Assembly (NCBI GenBank): GCA_022561255.1
Contig: JADFRO010000043.1
Coordinates: 1 to 12,611, forward strand
DNA: 12,611 bases
Reading direction: 5' to 3'
Source: Planctomycetota bacterium
Lineage (GTDB): Bacteria > Planctomycetota > Phycisphaerae > UBA1845
The notes below the pieces were generated by a model. The model was not told the origin of the DNA. It ran no database searches and worked only from the letters and a program-made list of their open reading frames with translations. The position numbers and the translations under genes were made by a program. Each line of letters begins with the position of its first letter. Positions within the stretch are counted from its first letter, which is position 1. Positions 1-7,170 of the stretch are shown piece after piece.

Positions 1-41
1 ACGTTCGCGGTCGAGGCGTCAACTCGGAGGATGAGGTTTTT

Positions 42-1316
42 TTGAACTCCCAACTGCTGGACCCCAAGGAGGTGTACGACGTAGCCGTGCGGTTCCGCGA
101 GGTGGAGAAACTCATTGAGCGTTCGGGATCGACTGAACAGTACGCTCGGGCGATCCCGGTTTTGCGCGAGCTTGTAATTGAAAGCCCAAACGCGCTGTTT
201 TTGCACAATACGCTGGGCATGTGTCTGCTGAGGTCCGGAGACGCCGGTTCCGCGATCACCGTATTGGAGCGTGCGGTCGAAATCGATCCGCAGCACAAGC
301 CGACACGACTTCTTCTGGCTGATGCTTTGCTTTCAGGGGGACGGATTGATTCGGCCTTGGCGGAGTTTGAGAGCATCGTCTGGCTGGACGAGCAAGACGT
401 CGACGTGCGTCTCCGCTTTGCCGAGGCGCTGCAGCGTGTGGGTAGAACAGACGGCGCCGCGGAGCAATGTCGCCGTGCGATCGAACTTGCCCCAGATCGG
501 GCAGGACCACACGCACGGCTTTGCGGGATGTTGCAAGATACGAAGCAGCTGGCAACGGCGGTTCGCAACTTCCACCAATTTGTCAACAAACACACCGGGG
601 ATCCGCTGTCGCACCTCAACCTGGGTTCCGCGTATCTGCGGCTCAAACGACGCACCGAAGCGGTCGCGCAGTTCCGTGAAGCGATTCGCCTGAAGGCGGA
701 CTTCGGTGATGCGATGATCAACCTGGGCATGACGCTCGTTGGAATGGGCGATGCGAAGGAGGCTCGAACAATCTGCCGCCAGGCGCTGACCGTTCCCGGG
801 TTCGACGCGCAGGCGCGATACTGTATTGGGCGTGCGTTTCAGGCGGATGGGAGGATCAAGTCTGCGGTGTCCGAATACGAAAAGGCTGTCGCGGTGCGGC
901 CTTCCTACGCGACGCCTGTCGATGAACTGGCTCGCCACTACGTTGGGCAGAGGCGTGTGGCCGATGCGGTGCGTGTTCTGAGACGCGGCGTGGAGGCGGA
1001 CCCCCGGAACGTACGTCTGGCCAACTCTCTGGGACAGATTCTTGCGACGTGCCGCGACGACTCGATTCGAGATGGGTCGCAGGCGGTTGTACATCTCGAG
1101 CGCGCGGCGCAGTTGGTCGGTTTTCGTGACGTGCTGATTCTCCAGAACCTCGCGGCCGCCTACGCCGAAGTAGGTGAATTCGACCGGGCGGTTGAAACCG
1201 CCCAAAGAGCCCTCGCACTTGCCGAGAGTGCTCGAAACACAGCCGTTGCGGGCAAGGTTCGCAGCCAGCTGGACGGATATCGCCGGGGGCGGCCGTATCG
1301 TGATGCGAATCTGTAA
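42..1316 (+). CDS. TPR-repeat protein, 5' end uncertain (may extend past left edge)
   Basis: Read from the TTG at 42 this gives 424 residues made almost entirely of tetratricopeptide repeats, about nine or ten helix pairs from residue ~38 to ~405. Clear units carry the A-x-x-x-[FY]-x-x-A-[IV] pattern, for example around residues 195-225 (LGSAYL, then AVAQFREAIRL). TPR arrays are protein-protein scaffolds; no enzymatic domain is visible. The C-terminal part (LATC, then LAAAYAEVGEFDRAVETAQRAL, then GRPYR) resembles TPR proteins common in Planctomycetota. There is no signal peptide at this start. GAGG at 33-36 lies 5 bases before the TTG and GGAGG at 26-30 lies 11 before it. However, the same frame has no stop back to base 3, so the real start may be outside the window. 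The ATG at 31 is not usable: it hits TGA at 43-45. The gene is separated by 378 bases from the next one and no functional link is evident. Confidence 0.85.
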   Translation: MNSQLLDPKEVYDVAVRFREVEKLIERSGSTEQYARAIPVLRELVIESPNALFLHNTLGMCLLRSGDAGSAITVLERAVEIDPQHKPTRLLLADALLSGGRIDSALAEFESIVWLDEQDVDVRLRFAEALQRVGRTDGAAEQCRRAIELAPDRAGPHARLCGMLQDTKQLATAVRNFHQFVNKHTGDPLSHLNLGSAYLRLKRRTEAVAQFREAIRLKADFGDAMINLGMTLVGMGDAKEARTICRQALTVPGFDAQARYCIGRAFQADGRIKSAVSEYEKAVAVRPSYATPVDELARHYVGQRRVADAVRVLRRGVEADPRNVRLANSLGQILATCRDDSIRDGSQAVVHLERAAQLVGFRDVLILQNLAAAYAEVGEFDRAVETAQRALALAESARNTAVAGKVRSQLDGYRRGRPYRDANL

Positions 1317-1694
1317 GCCCAGCTCGTTAGAGCGTTTCACGCATTCGAGTACCGGGTCCGCCGGCCTTCGCGTAACATCGAATGTAGAGGAATCGCGCGG
1401 GCCAAAGCCAACGGTTCGGAACAAGAGAAACGTGAAATGTTCCAGTGGTTGGCAGGGTTATGGCTTGCGGAGGTCGAGTCCTCGTCGATGCAGTGGGGTC
1501 GACCCTTCAGCTCGACGTGATACCAGCGCTGCAAGAACGTCTGGTCGATTTTGGATTCAGTCAACGTCGGTCTTGCCAAGCAGTCTCGGGAAGAGGTTTC
1601 GCGGTGCCCCGTGTGCAGGTAGGATGGCCCGCCTGGATCGGGGTTTCGGTGGTAACCGTTTCGTATTGGCTTGGTGACTGACGGGAACAAATTC
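1317..1694. other. Intergenic stretch, nothing recognised
   Basis: This is 378 bases between the TPR gene and the c554-like cytochrome. Short open frames occur on both strands, but their translations show no family, no signal peptide and no ribosome binding site, so I treat it as non-coding. I see no tRNA fold, no strong hairpin followed by a T-run, and no convincing -35/-10 pair, although a promoter for the cytochrome gene should lie in its right half. Confidence 0.5.
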
Positions 1695-2378
1695 ATGAGC
1701 GCTCGATGGACCGTAGCTATCGCCGGCGCTTCGCTGGCTGTCGTCTTGACGTTTTTCTGTGCGGGCGTTAACGCACCCGCCGTCGCCGGGGACGTAGCCA
1801 CGTTCGGCAGGTCGGCCGTAATGGCTGCGCTCGCCGTAGGCGAAGACTCCGCAGCGGCCTATGTCGGATCGAACAAATGCAAGATGTGTCACGCCAAGCA
1901 GTACAAGAGCTGGAAGAAAAACAAGCATGCGAAGGTGATGGACATTCTCAAGGCGGGGAATTCTTCGGAGAAGAAAACGGCGCACAACCTCGATCCCGGC
2001 AAGGATTATACTACGGACGCGACGTGTCTACCGTGTCATACGGTCGGTTTCGGCAAGCCCGGTGGTTACGTCGTGCCGGCGGCGGATGACAAGAAGGCCG
2101 TCAAGCGGGCGAAGCATCTGGCCGGCGTGGGATGTGAATCCTGCCACGGACCGGGTGGTGCTTACCTCGACTTGCACATGGATCTACTGAAGTCAAAGCG
2201 CAAGTACAAGGTTGAAGAGATGTACGCCGCTGGAATGAACAAGCTCGGTGCGGACGTTTGCACGCAGTGTCACAATGAGAAAGGCCCGACGTTCGATCCG
2301 AGTCACCCTTTTGATTACACAAAGATGAAGGATCTCGGCGCACACGACCACTTTCCACTCAAACAGCGAGAGCCGTAG
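1695..2378 (+). CDS. Exported tetraheme cytochrome c, c554-like
   Basis: This is a 227-residue protein from the ATG at 1695. That start gives a clean Sec signal peptide (hydrophobic stretch at residues ~6-25, likely cleavage near residues 30-33), with a weak GGGA 8 bases upstream; the frame also opens at a TTG at 1671. Four CXXCH heme sites are visible: CKMCH (62-66), CLPCH (111-115), CESCH (147-151) and CTQCH (189-193). The segment YVGSNKCKMCH, then KSWKKNKHAK with a ligand-type His near residue 78, matches the opening of the cytochrome c554 family, and CESCHGPG is typical of that group. The family passes electrons between periplasmic redox partners; c554 of ammonia oxidisers accepts electrons from hydroxylamine oxidoreductase, but no such enzyme is encoded here. 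The mature part is Lys-rich, suggesting a basic protein that docks on acidic partners. It is convergent with the minus-strand operon, 48 bases apart. The heme sites are certain; the exact partner is unknown. Confidence 0.9.
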   Translation: MSARWTVAIAGASLAVVLTFFCAGVNAPAVAGDVATFGRSAVMAALAVGEDSAAAYVGSNKCKMCHAKQYKSWKKNKHAKVMDILKAGNSSEKKTAHNLDPGKDYTTDATCLPCHTVGFGKPGGYVVPAADDKKAVKRAKHLAGVGCESCHGPGGAYLDLHMDLLKSKRKYKVEEMYAAGMNKLGADVCTQCHNEKGPTFDPSHPFDYTKMKDLGAHDHFPLKQREP

Positions 2379-2426
2379 AACGCAGTGTTTCAGATGTGCG
2401 GCGGCTGCATGAGGATCGTGTGTGTG

Positions 2427-3530
2427 TCATCGACCTTCGCCGATTGCGAACAGGCTGATGCGCTGCGGACCGACGCTGTTGGTAACGAACAAGAAATACC
2501 TCGCGGTGAAACCTTCGGGGACCAGCGCGGCGAGTTCGCGGGGCAGGGTGGGGGCGACGGCGACGCCGAACGGCATGGGTGTGCTCCCCGGTCCATCCCC
2601 GGATCCTCCCAGAAGCATCAGCAGTTGTCCCGCTTCGTTGAAGAGATGAACGCGGGCGAACTCTGCGTCGGCGACGAAGAGGATTCCGTCCGATCCGATG
2701 GCGAGATGCTTGGGCTGACCCATGTCTCCGTAACGATCGCCCCGCTCGCCGATTTGCCGAACAAACTTGCCCTCGCGGGAAAACGCGAGAACGCGACCGC
2801 CGGTCATGTCACTAACAAAAACGCGTGATTCGCTTATCCCAAGCCCGGTGGGGAGTGCGTACGCCTCGGAATCTGCTCCGGTTGAGGCCGCGAAAGTAGC
2901 TAGGTGCGTCCCGTCCTGCGTTGAGAAGACGTCGATCTGCGACGAACCCGCGTCCGAAACGTAGAGGTGCTCGTTCATGCAAGCGACGGCCGTAGGTCGA
3001 TTCGCCGTTCGATCCGGCGGCTTGAACACCCGGCGGTTACGTCCGGACGCGTCGAACGATACGACCTCGCCGCGCCCGGTGTCGGCAACGAATAGCGTTC
3101 GTTGTGAGTCGACGCAGACGTCCACCGGTTGCTCAAGCCTTTTGGCGCCGGATTCACCGATTCTGCGAGCCACGCCGGTTTCAAGGTTCCAATCGTGCAG
3201 AACCCGTAAGCCCGTATCGCAGATGTAAAGATGGTTGTCCGAGTATGCTATACCCGTAGGGTTTTGAGCGTACGATACGGCGGACTGTCCGCGAAGCCGT
3301 TCGACCAACGTCGCGCGGCGTCGAACCAGAGAATCCAACGAGTTGAAGGATTTAAGGTGAACGACATGAGCAACGGCGGGCGCAGGGGGGAAGTAAGCAT
3401 ACTCCGACTGGGTTCCGGAAGCGGAGCATCCGCCGAGAAGCATTATCCAGGTCATGGCCGCTAACACCGAGCAGCGCAGGCTGCCGCTCGATCGCACGTC
3501 TTTCAACCGAGTTGGAGCGCGGCGCATCAT
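2427..3530 (-). CDS. NHL-repeat beta-propeller lipoprotein (copy 1, last gene of the operon)
   Basis: This is a 367-residue protein starting at the ATG at 3530, which overlaps the TGA of the preceding tetraheme gene (ATGA at 3530-3527). The frame runs further upstream, but that part lies inside the tetraheme gene. A hydrophobic stretch ends in LLGGC, so Cys35 is a likely lipidation site. Six NHL-type blades follow, each with a P-x-[GD]-[VIL] start and an [FY]-[VI]-[CVS]-D turn, near residues 91-114, 135-160, 179-202, 227-250, 273-298 and 320-361. The last blade carries a loop of about 14 extra residues. Such propellers bind proteins or ligands; no catalytic residues can be named. It is a paralogue of the lipoprotein at 5949-7025 (shared FPPAP/WPAPP start, same blade order, GQLLM near the end) but more diverged from the NHL consensus. 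There is no Shine-Dalgarno sequence before its start, so translation probably depends on coupling. A scaffold or surface role in the cytochrome complex is inference. Confidence 0.87.
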   Translation of the reverse strand: MMRRAPTRLKDVRSSGSLRCSVLAAMTWIMLLGGCSASGTQSEYAYFPPAPAVAHVVHLKSFNSLDSLVRRRATLVERLRGQSAVSYAQNPTGIAYSDNHLYICDTGLRVLHDWNLETGVARRIGESGAKRLEQPVDVCVDSQRTLFVADTGRGEVVSFDASGRNRRVFKPPDRTANRPTAVACMNEHLYVSDAGSSQIDVFSTQDGTHLATFAASTGADSEAYALPTGLGISESRVFVSDMTGGRVLAFSREGKFVRQIGERGDRYGDMGQPKHLAIGSDGILFVADAEFARVHLFNEAGQLLMLLGGSGDGPGSTPMPFGVAVAPTLPRELAALVPEGFTARYFLFVTNSVGPQRISLFAIGEGR

Positions 3531-4129
3531 TTGTTGTGGCACGTCAGGCACAGAGCGCTTCCGGCGTTGGACGTCACGAGCATGTAGGACGTGTCGGCAC
3601 TGTTGTGTGGATCGTGGCAAGAGACGCATTCGACCCGCCCCTGCGGGAGCAAGACGGTTCCCAAGGCGACCACGGTGGGCATTGGTCGATACCCGCGGTC
3701 CATCTGCGGATACGCGACGCCCACGGGATGGTCACTGGCGCCGTGGACGGCTCGGAACATGCTCCAACGCTGTTGGTTGGCCGGCCGCTCGCTTTGTTTA
3801 CCCGCAATGATCGCGTCGGCAACGGTTCCGTCGTGACATCGAAGACACATCGTCGTTCCGGTCCCGGCTCTTGGGGCTTCTGTCGCAGTAGCCCTTCGTC
3901 CGATGGCCGTTCCGAATCGGCGCGATAAATCGGCTTTGGGATTCCAAAGCGGGGCGGCCTTTGGTGCGACCCGGCGGTGGGGTGTGTGGCAGACACCGCA
4001 CGTATCGTCGCCGGCCCACGGCCGATCGCTGAAGTCGTGCTTGGACCCTTCGATTCCGCCGGATGCCCATCCGCCCAGGCTCGCGGCAGCGACCAGCGTT
4101 GCCATTGGCCACAACGTTCGTAGCTTCAT
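3527..4129 (-). CDS. Periplasmic tetraheme cytochrome c, doubled CXXCH family
   Basis: This is a 200-residue protein from the ATG at 4129. A signal peptide covers residues 1-22 (basic MKLR, a hydrophobic core, cleavage near GWASG). Four heme sites are present: CGVCH (44-48), CLRCH (95-99), CVSCH (168-172) and CLTCH (194-198), the last only two residues before the end. At least five further His (31, 51, 129, 134, 175) could serve as distal ligands for bis-His hemes. The pattern SKHD, CxxCHTPH, CLxCHDG, DHPxG, CxxCHDPHN places it in the doubled-CXXCH family of cytochromes. The same pattern forms the first third of the dodecaheme protein encoded just upstream, so this is a free-standing paralogue of that module. 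Start choice is firm: GGAG lies 7 bases upstream and the ATG overlaps the TGA of the dodecaheme gene. It is likely an electron shuttle or a subunit docking onto the larger cytochrome, which is inference. Confidence 0.93.
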   Translation of the reverse strand: MKLRTLWPMATLVAAASLGGWASGGIEGSKHDFSDRPWAGDDTCGVCHTPHRRVAPKAAPLWNPKADLSRRFGTAIGRRATATEAPRAGTGTTMCLRCHDGTVADAIIAGKQSERPANQQRWSMFRAVHGASDHPVGVAYPQMDRGYRPMPTVVALGTVLLPQGRVECVSCHDPHNSADTSYMLVTSNAGSALCLTCHNK

Positions 4130-5952
4130 CGGTTCACTCCGCTCATTAGACCTCTCTTGCGAGCGGTCGCCCGGCCCGCTGTTGAGTTGGCGTAGGGAAA
4201 GTTCACGTGCTCGCGTCCGTGACACATCAGAGTGCAGTTGCCGGCGAGTCGACCGGTGTCGACGAACGCAACGCGCCGCCCGCTCGGCGAGTTGGCCGGC
4301 GTGACAACGGAAAGGTCGAAGTTCATCAAATTGCTGTGGTTGCTACCGTCGCCCTGTCCGCGATAGACGCCGTGCGCGTCGTGGCAGACGCTGCATGGCG
4401 TACGCAGGTCCACGACGTGCAGTCGGTGGAGCGGGAAGCTCTCGTCCCCGATGATGCTCTCTCGACTGTGGCAGCCGTAACACAGGGCGTACGCTTCGGC
4501 GCTCTCGGCGGTAAAGTCGCGTTGCTCGTAGTTGCGAACGAGTAGAGGCTCAAAAATCGATCCGTGCGGACCGTTGGCGCCGGAACCGCCGAACGAGCGG
4601 GCGCTGTCGCTGTTGTGACAGTCCGTACATGTGATGATGCTGCCGGTGCGAAGGGGGGGAATCAAGCTGACGACGTCGGGATTTCTCCGGGGTCCGGTTA
4701 CCGGGTGAAACGATGGGTTGGACGGCTGAAACTCCAATCGCGTGTTCGTCTGTGTGATTTGGCGCGTTTGGTTGCGTCGTGGGCGTGAGATGCCGTCAGC
4801 GTGGCACTTAAAACAAATCTCATAGAGAAACGTCGCGTTGTCGGTTGGACGACCCGTAAGCGTTACGCCCTTGACGTGCAGATTCGGGCCTTTGACCAAC
4901 GGTCCCAGCGTTCCGCGGACTACGCCGATTGGATTGGGTTGAGCGGCGTGTGGGTTGTGGCAGTCGGCGCATTCGACGTGACGCCGCATCGTAAACGGAT
5001 TCTCTGCGGCGTCGTGTACGCCGGTGCGCAATCGTCCGGTGTGGTTGGAGCGTTTGCCGATGTCGGCGGCGATGTTGAAGGTCGCAACGGCGCCGCTGTG
5101 ACAATTAAGGCAGTTATCCTCCTCGCGAAAGGCTCGCAGCAGTCGCTCAGGCCGCCGGGCGGAATGGATTTTGTGGCAATTGATGCATCCGTTGTCGGTT
5201 ACGGTTGCGTACTTGAGTCGTTCATAGGGATCGACGACGCGCGCCGGCGTTCGCTTCCGGCTCGTCGCGTGGGACGCGTGGGTCCAGCCCGATAGGTCGT
5301 GGCATGAAACGCAGATGGCTGACATTCGATCCGTAATGCGCAAAAAATCGCCGAGTTCGTTGTTGTGCGGGTCGTGACACGTTGTGCAATGCATCTCGCC
5401 GTGCGATCCGAGGGGAAGCTGCGGCGTGACGACCTCCGGCGGGCGAATCTGTCGGTCGGTATTGGAAAGTGCGCGGTCGTATCGGAATCCGATCGGATGA
5501 TCGTCGGAGAGGTCGTTGGTCAGGTCGATCGTCCCGGGGGGAATCGTACGAGCCGTCATGACGATGGGCTGCGTGACCGGTCGGGAAAGTACGTTGCCCA
5601 GCGCGATCGAACCGTCGTGACAGCTTAAGCACATCTTCGACGGCCCCGAGGGTTGATCGATTCGCGCGTCCGTCGTCGAGCTCTGGTAAATGCGGTAGTG
5701 CGTCTGCGGATTCTCGCGGTTCCACAACGGCGTTTGCGGCGCGGCGTTATGCGGCGTGTGGCAGAAGATGCACACCTCGGTCTCGTGAACCGCGCGGATC
5801 GGCCCCGGCCCCTTCGCCGAGAGATCGTGTTTGGAGTTGACGATCGATTCATCCGCTCGGACCGTCGAGATCACCATCGCGGCACAGGTGGTGAAGACGA
5901 CGGCGAGCGCGTAATCGGCTGGACTCAGGTGCTCAACGCGTTGGCGTCTCAT
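4126..5952 (-). CDS. Dodecaheme cytochrome c, doubled CXXCH family
   Basis: This is a 608-residue exported protein from the ATG at 5952. A hydrophobic signal segment spans residues ~13-31, with cleavage probably near VRADE. There are eleven CXXCH sites (first Cys at residues 61, 108, 189, 214, 256, 281, 328, 380, 442, 491, 520), plus one CX3CH site, CTLMCH (573-578), giving twelve candidate hemes. CxxCHTPHN, CTTCHDPHN, CADCHNPHA and CSVCHDAHG are typical of the doubled-CXXCH family found in periplasmic and outer-membrane electron carriers. Residues ~36-220 form a tetraheme unit repeated in the next gene. No lipobox is visible, so a periplasmic protein, possibly docked to the barrel, is most likely. 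At 608 residues it is much longer than MtrA-type decaheme proteins (about 330), so it is not a simple MtrA equivalent. GAGGG at 5964-5960 supports the start, which overlaps the TGA of the upstream propeller gene by 4 bases. It should be the main heme wire of the operon; that role is inferred. Confidence 0.94.
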   Translation of the reverse strand: MRRQRVEHLSPADYALAVVFTTCAAMVISTVRADESIVNSKHDLSAKGPGPIRAVHETEVCIFCHTPHNAAPQTPLWNRENPQTHYRIYQSSTTDARIDQPSGPSKMCLSCHDGSIALGNVLSRPVTQPIVMTARTIPPGTIDLTNDLSDDHPIGFRYDRALSNTDRQIRPPEVVTPQLPLGSHGEMHCTTCHDPHNNELGDFLRITDRMSAICVSCHDLSGWTHASHATSRKRTPARVVDPYERLKYATVTDNGCINCHKIHSARRPERLLRAFREEDNCLNCHSGAVATFNIAADIGKRSNHTGRLRTGVHDAAENPFTMRRHVECADCHNPHAAQPNPIGVVRGTLGPLVKGPNLHVKGVTLTGRPTDNATFLYEICFKCHADGISRPRRNQTRQITQTNTRLEFQPSNPSFHPVTGPRRNPDVVSLIPPLRTGSIITCTDCHNSDSARSFGGSGANGPHGSIFEPLLVRNYEQRDFTAESAEAYALCYGCHSRESIIGDESFPLHRLHVVDLRTPCSVCHDAHGVYRGQGDGSNHSNLMNFDLSVVTPANSPSGRRVAFVDTGRLAGNCTLMCHGREHVNFPYANSTAGRATARKRGLMSGVNR

Positions 5953-7025
5953 GGGGGCGCCCTCAGATACGAAAAGAGCTGGACGCGCCGATTCCCGGTG
6001 TCCGCTACCCAGATCCGATCCTCGTCGTCGATCGTCAAGCCCGAGGGCAACCAAAACGCGCCGAGGTCCGTCCCCTCACGACCGAAGGCCATCAGCAGTT
6101 GCCCCGCCGAATCGAAAACCTGTACGTTCTCGAACTGTGCGTCCACGACGTAGATGTGCCCTTCGCTATCGAACGCGACCCCTTTGGGCAGTGAGAAATC
6201 GCCCGCGCCGTCTCCCTTCTGCCCGATCGTTCGGATCGGTCGACCCTCCAAGTCGAGTAGTTGAACTCGAAAGTTTCCGCTGTCCGAGACGAGGAGCTTA
6301 TCGCCCCGGATGCACAAGTGCGATGGATAGTTGAACTCCCCAGGGGCGGATCCGCGCCGACCTATCGTTGCGACGTGTCGTCCGCTCAGGTCGAACCGGA
6401 CCACTGTGTGGGCGTCTCCATCGACCACGTACACTTCGTTTCGCCCGCTGGCGAAGGCTATTCCCACCGGTCTTCTTAGGACCGCCGCGCCGAACCGGCG
6501 GACGTAGCCGCCCTGCGCGTCGAGTTCAACGACCTCGCCTCGCTTGGCGTCCGTCACGAACAGACGGTCGCCCGCCCACGCCACCCCGACGGGCGCCGCA
6601 AACTTCTCGGAAAGAAAGCCCGTCACCCGCGTGTGGGTTCGCCGCTCAAGATCGATCACGTGAACGGCAGACGCCCCCGTATCCGCGACAGCCAACAGCG
6701 ATGTCGCATTGACGGCGATCGTGTGGGGACTGGAGAAGCGAATCGGCGGTCTGGGTCCACGAAGGGCTGAAGCAAACGCCTCCTTGCCCGAGACGGCTGC
6801 TCTTAAATCCCCGCTGTCGCGAAGGGTTCCAATTAGTTTGATACGCGGCGTGCTCGGCGGCGCCGGCCAAACTTGCGGTCGATCCAGCGCTGGAAACAAC
6901 ACGCCGCGCGGCCGCGCGCATCCCGCCACCTGGACGGCCGCGAGCGTTAGTATGGCGGCGAGCCCGGAGCGGCGCCATGCGACCGGAGCCCTCCCAACGC
7001 AAACCCGCCTGGTATCATGTTTCAC
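5949..7025 (-). CDS. NHL-repeat beta-propeller lipoprotein (copy 2, second gene of the operon)
   Basis: Six NHL blades are clear, near residues 101-126, 145-169, 186-212, 234-258, 280-305 and 327-351 in a 358-residue reading from the GTG at 7025. Typical phrases are SGNFRVQLLD, then DSEGHIYVVDA and IWVADTGNRRVQLF, close to the NHL consensus. A hydrophobic stretch ends in VAGC, so Cys36 is a probable lipid anchor, matching Cys35 of its paralogue at 2427-3530. The start is uncertain. An ATG at 7079 is in frame, but its first codons would be the translation of a REP-like palindrome (7056-7073); I therefore prefer the GTG at 7025, although it has no Shine-Dalgarno sequence. ATGs at 7133 and 7190 are also in frame. 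The gene follows the barrel gene by about 145 bases and overlaps the dodecaheme gene by 4. Similar propeller lipoproteins recur beside multiheme cytochromes in other bacteria as I recall them; the molecular role is not established. An outer-membrane or surface scaffold is my inference. Confidence 0.88.
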   Translation of the reverse strand: MKHDTRRVCVGRAPVAWRRSGLAAILTLAAVQVAGCARPRGVLFPALDRPQVWPAPPSTPRIKLIGTLRDSGDLRAAVSGKEAFASALRGPRPPIRFSSPHTIAVNATSLLAVADTGASAVHVIDLERRTHTRVTGFLSEKFAAPVGVAWAGDRLFVTDAKRGEVVELDAQGGYVRRFGAAVLRRPVGIAFASGRNEVYVVDGDAHTVVRFDLSGRHVATIGRRGSAPGEFNYPSHLCIRGDKLLVSDSGNFRVQLLDLEGRPIRTIGQKGDGAGDFSLPKGVAFDSEGHIYVVDAQFENVQVFDSAGQLLMAFGREGTDLGAFWLPSGLTIDDEDRIWVADTGNRRVQLFSYLRAPP

Positions 7026-7170
7026 GACTGCTGCGACGATGAGTCTTACCCGAGCCGCGGGCTTTAGCCCGCGCGGCATCACGAATTGTCGTGACCGTTG
7101 GCTTCGTCGCTGAGTCCGCGCAAGCTGAAGCATGCGGCTCAGGTAGTGGTGAGACTTGCGAACCACGTTC
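7026..7170. other. Spacer between barrel and propeller genes
   Basis: This stretch separates the stop of the beta-barrel gene from the preferred start of the second gene of the operon. Its only marked structure is the palindrome at 7056-7073. If the propeller gene starts at the ATG at 7079, part of this stretch is coding. Confidence 0.4.
7056..7073. repeat. REP-like palindrome inside the operon
   Basis: An 8-base stem (CGCGGGCT / AGCCCGCG) closes a TT loop. The core GCGGGCT..AGCCCGC is closely related to the GCGGGC..GCCCGC core of the two palindromes at the right end of the window. It lies between the beta-barrel stop and the preferred propeller start. In the mRNA it would form a stable hairpin that could act in processing, differential stability or partial termination between gene one and gene two; that effect is inference. 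Confidence 0.7.

Noticed and set aside
333..1424. Long minus-strand open frame opposite the TPR gene
   Set aside because: It is Arg-rich without any recognisable domain, and the plus-strand TPR repeats explain the sequence fully; it is a by-product of high-GC codon bias.
1460..1510. GGTCGAGTCC resembling a tRNA T-arm
   Set aside because: The loop is one base short, and no acceptor, D or anticodon stems can be folded around it.
1445..1681. Small plus-strand open frame in the gap before the c554-like gene
   Set aside because: No ribosome binding site, no recognisable motif, and it runs into the start of the real gene.
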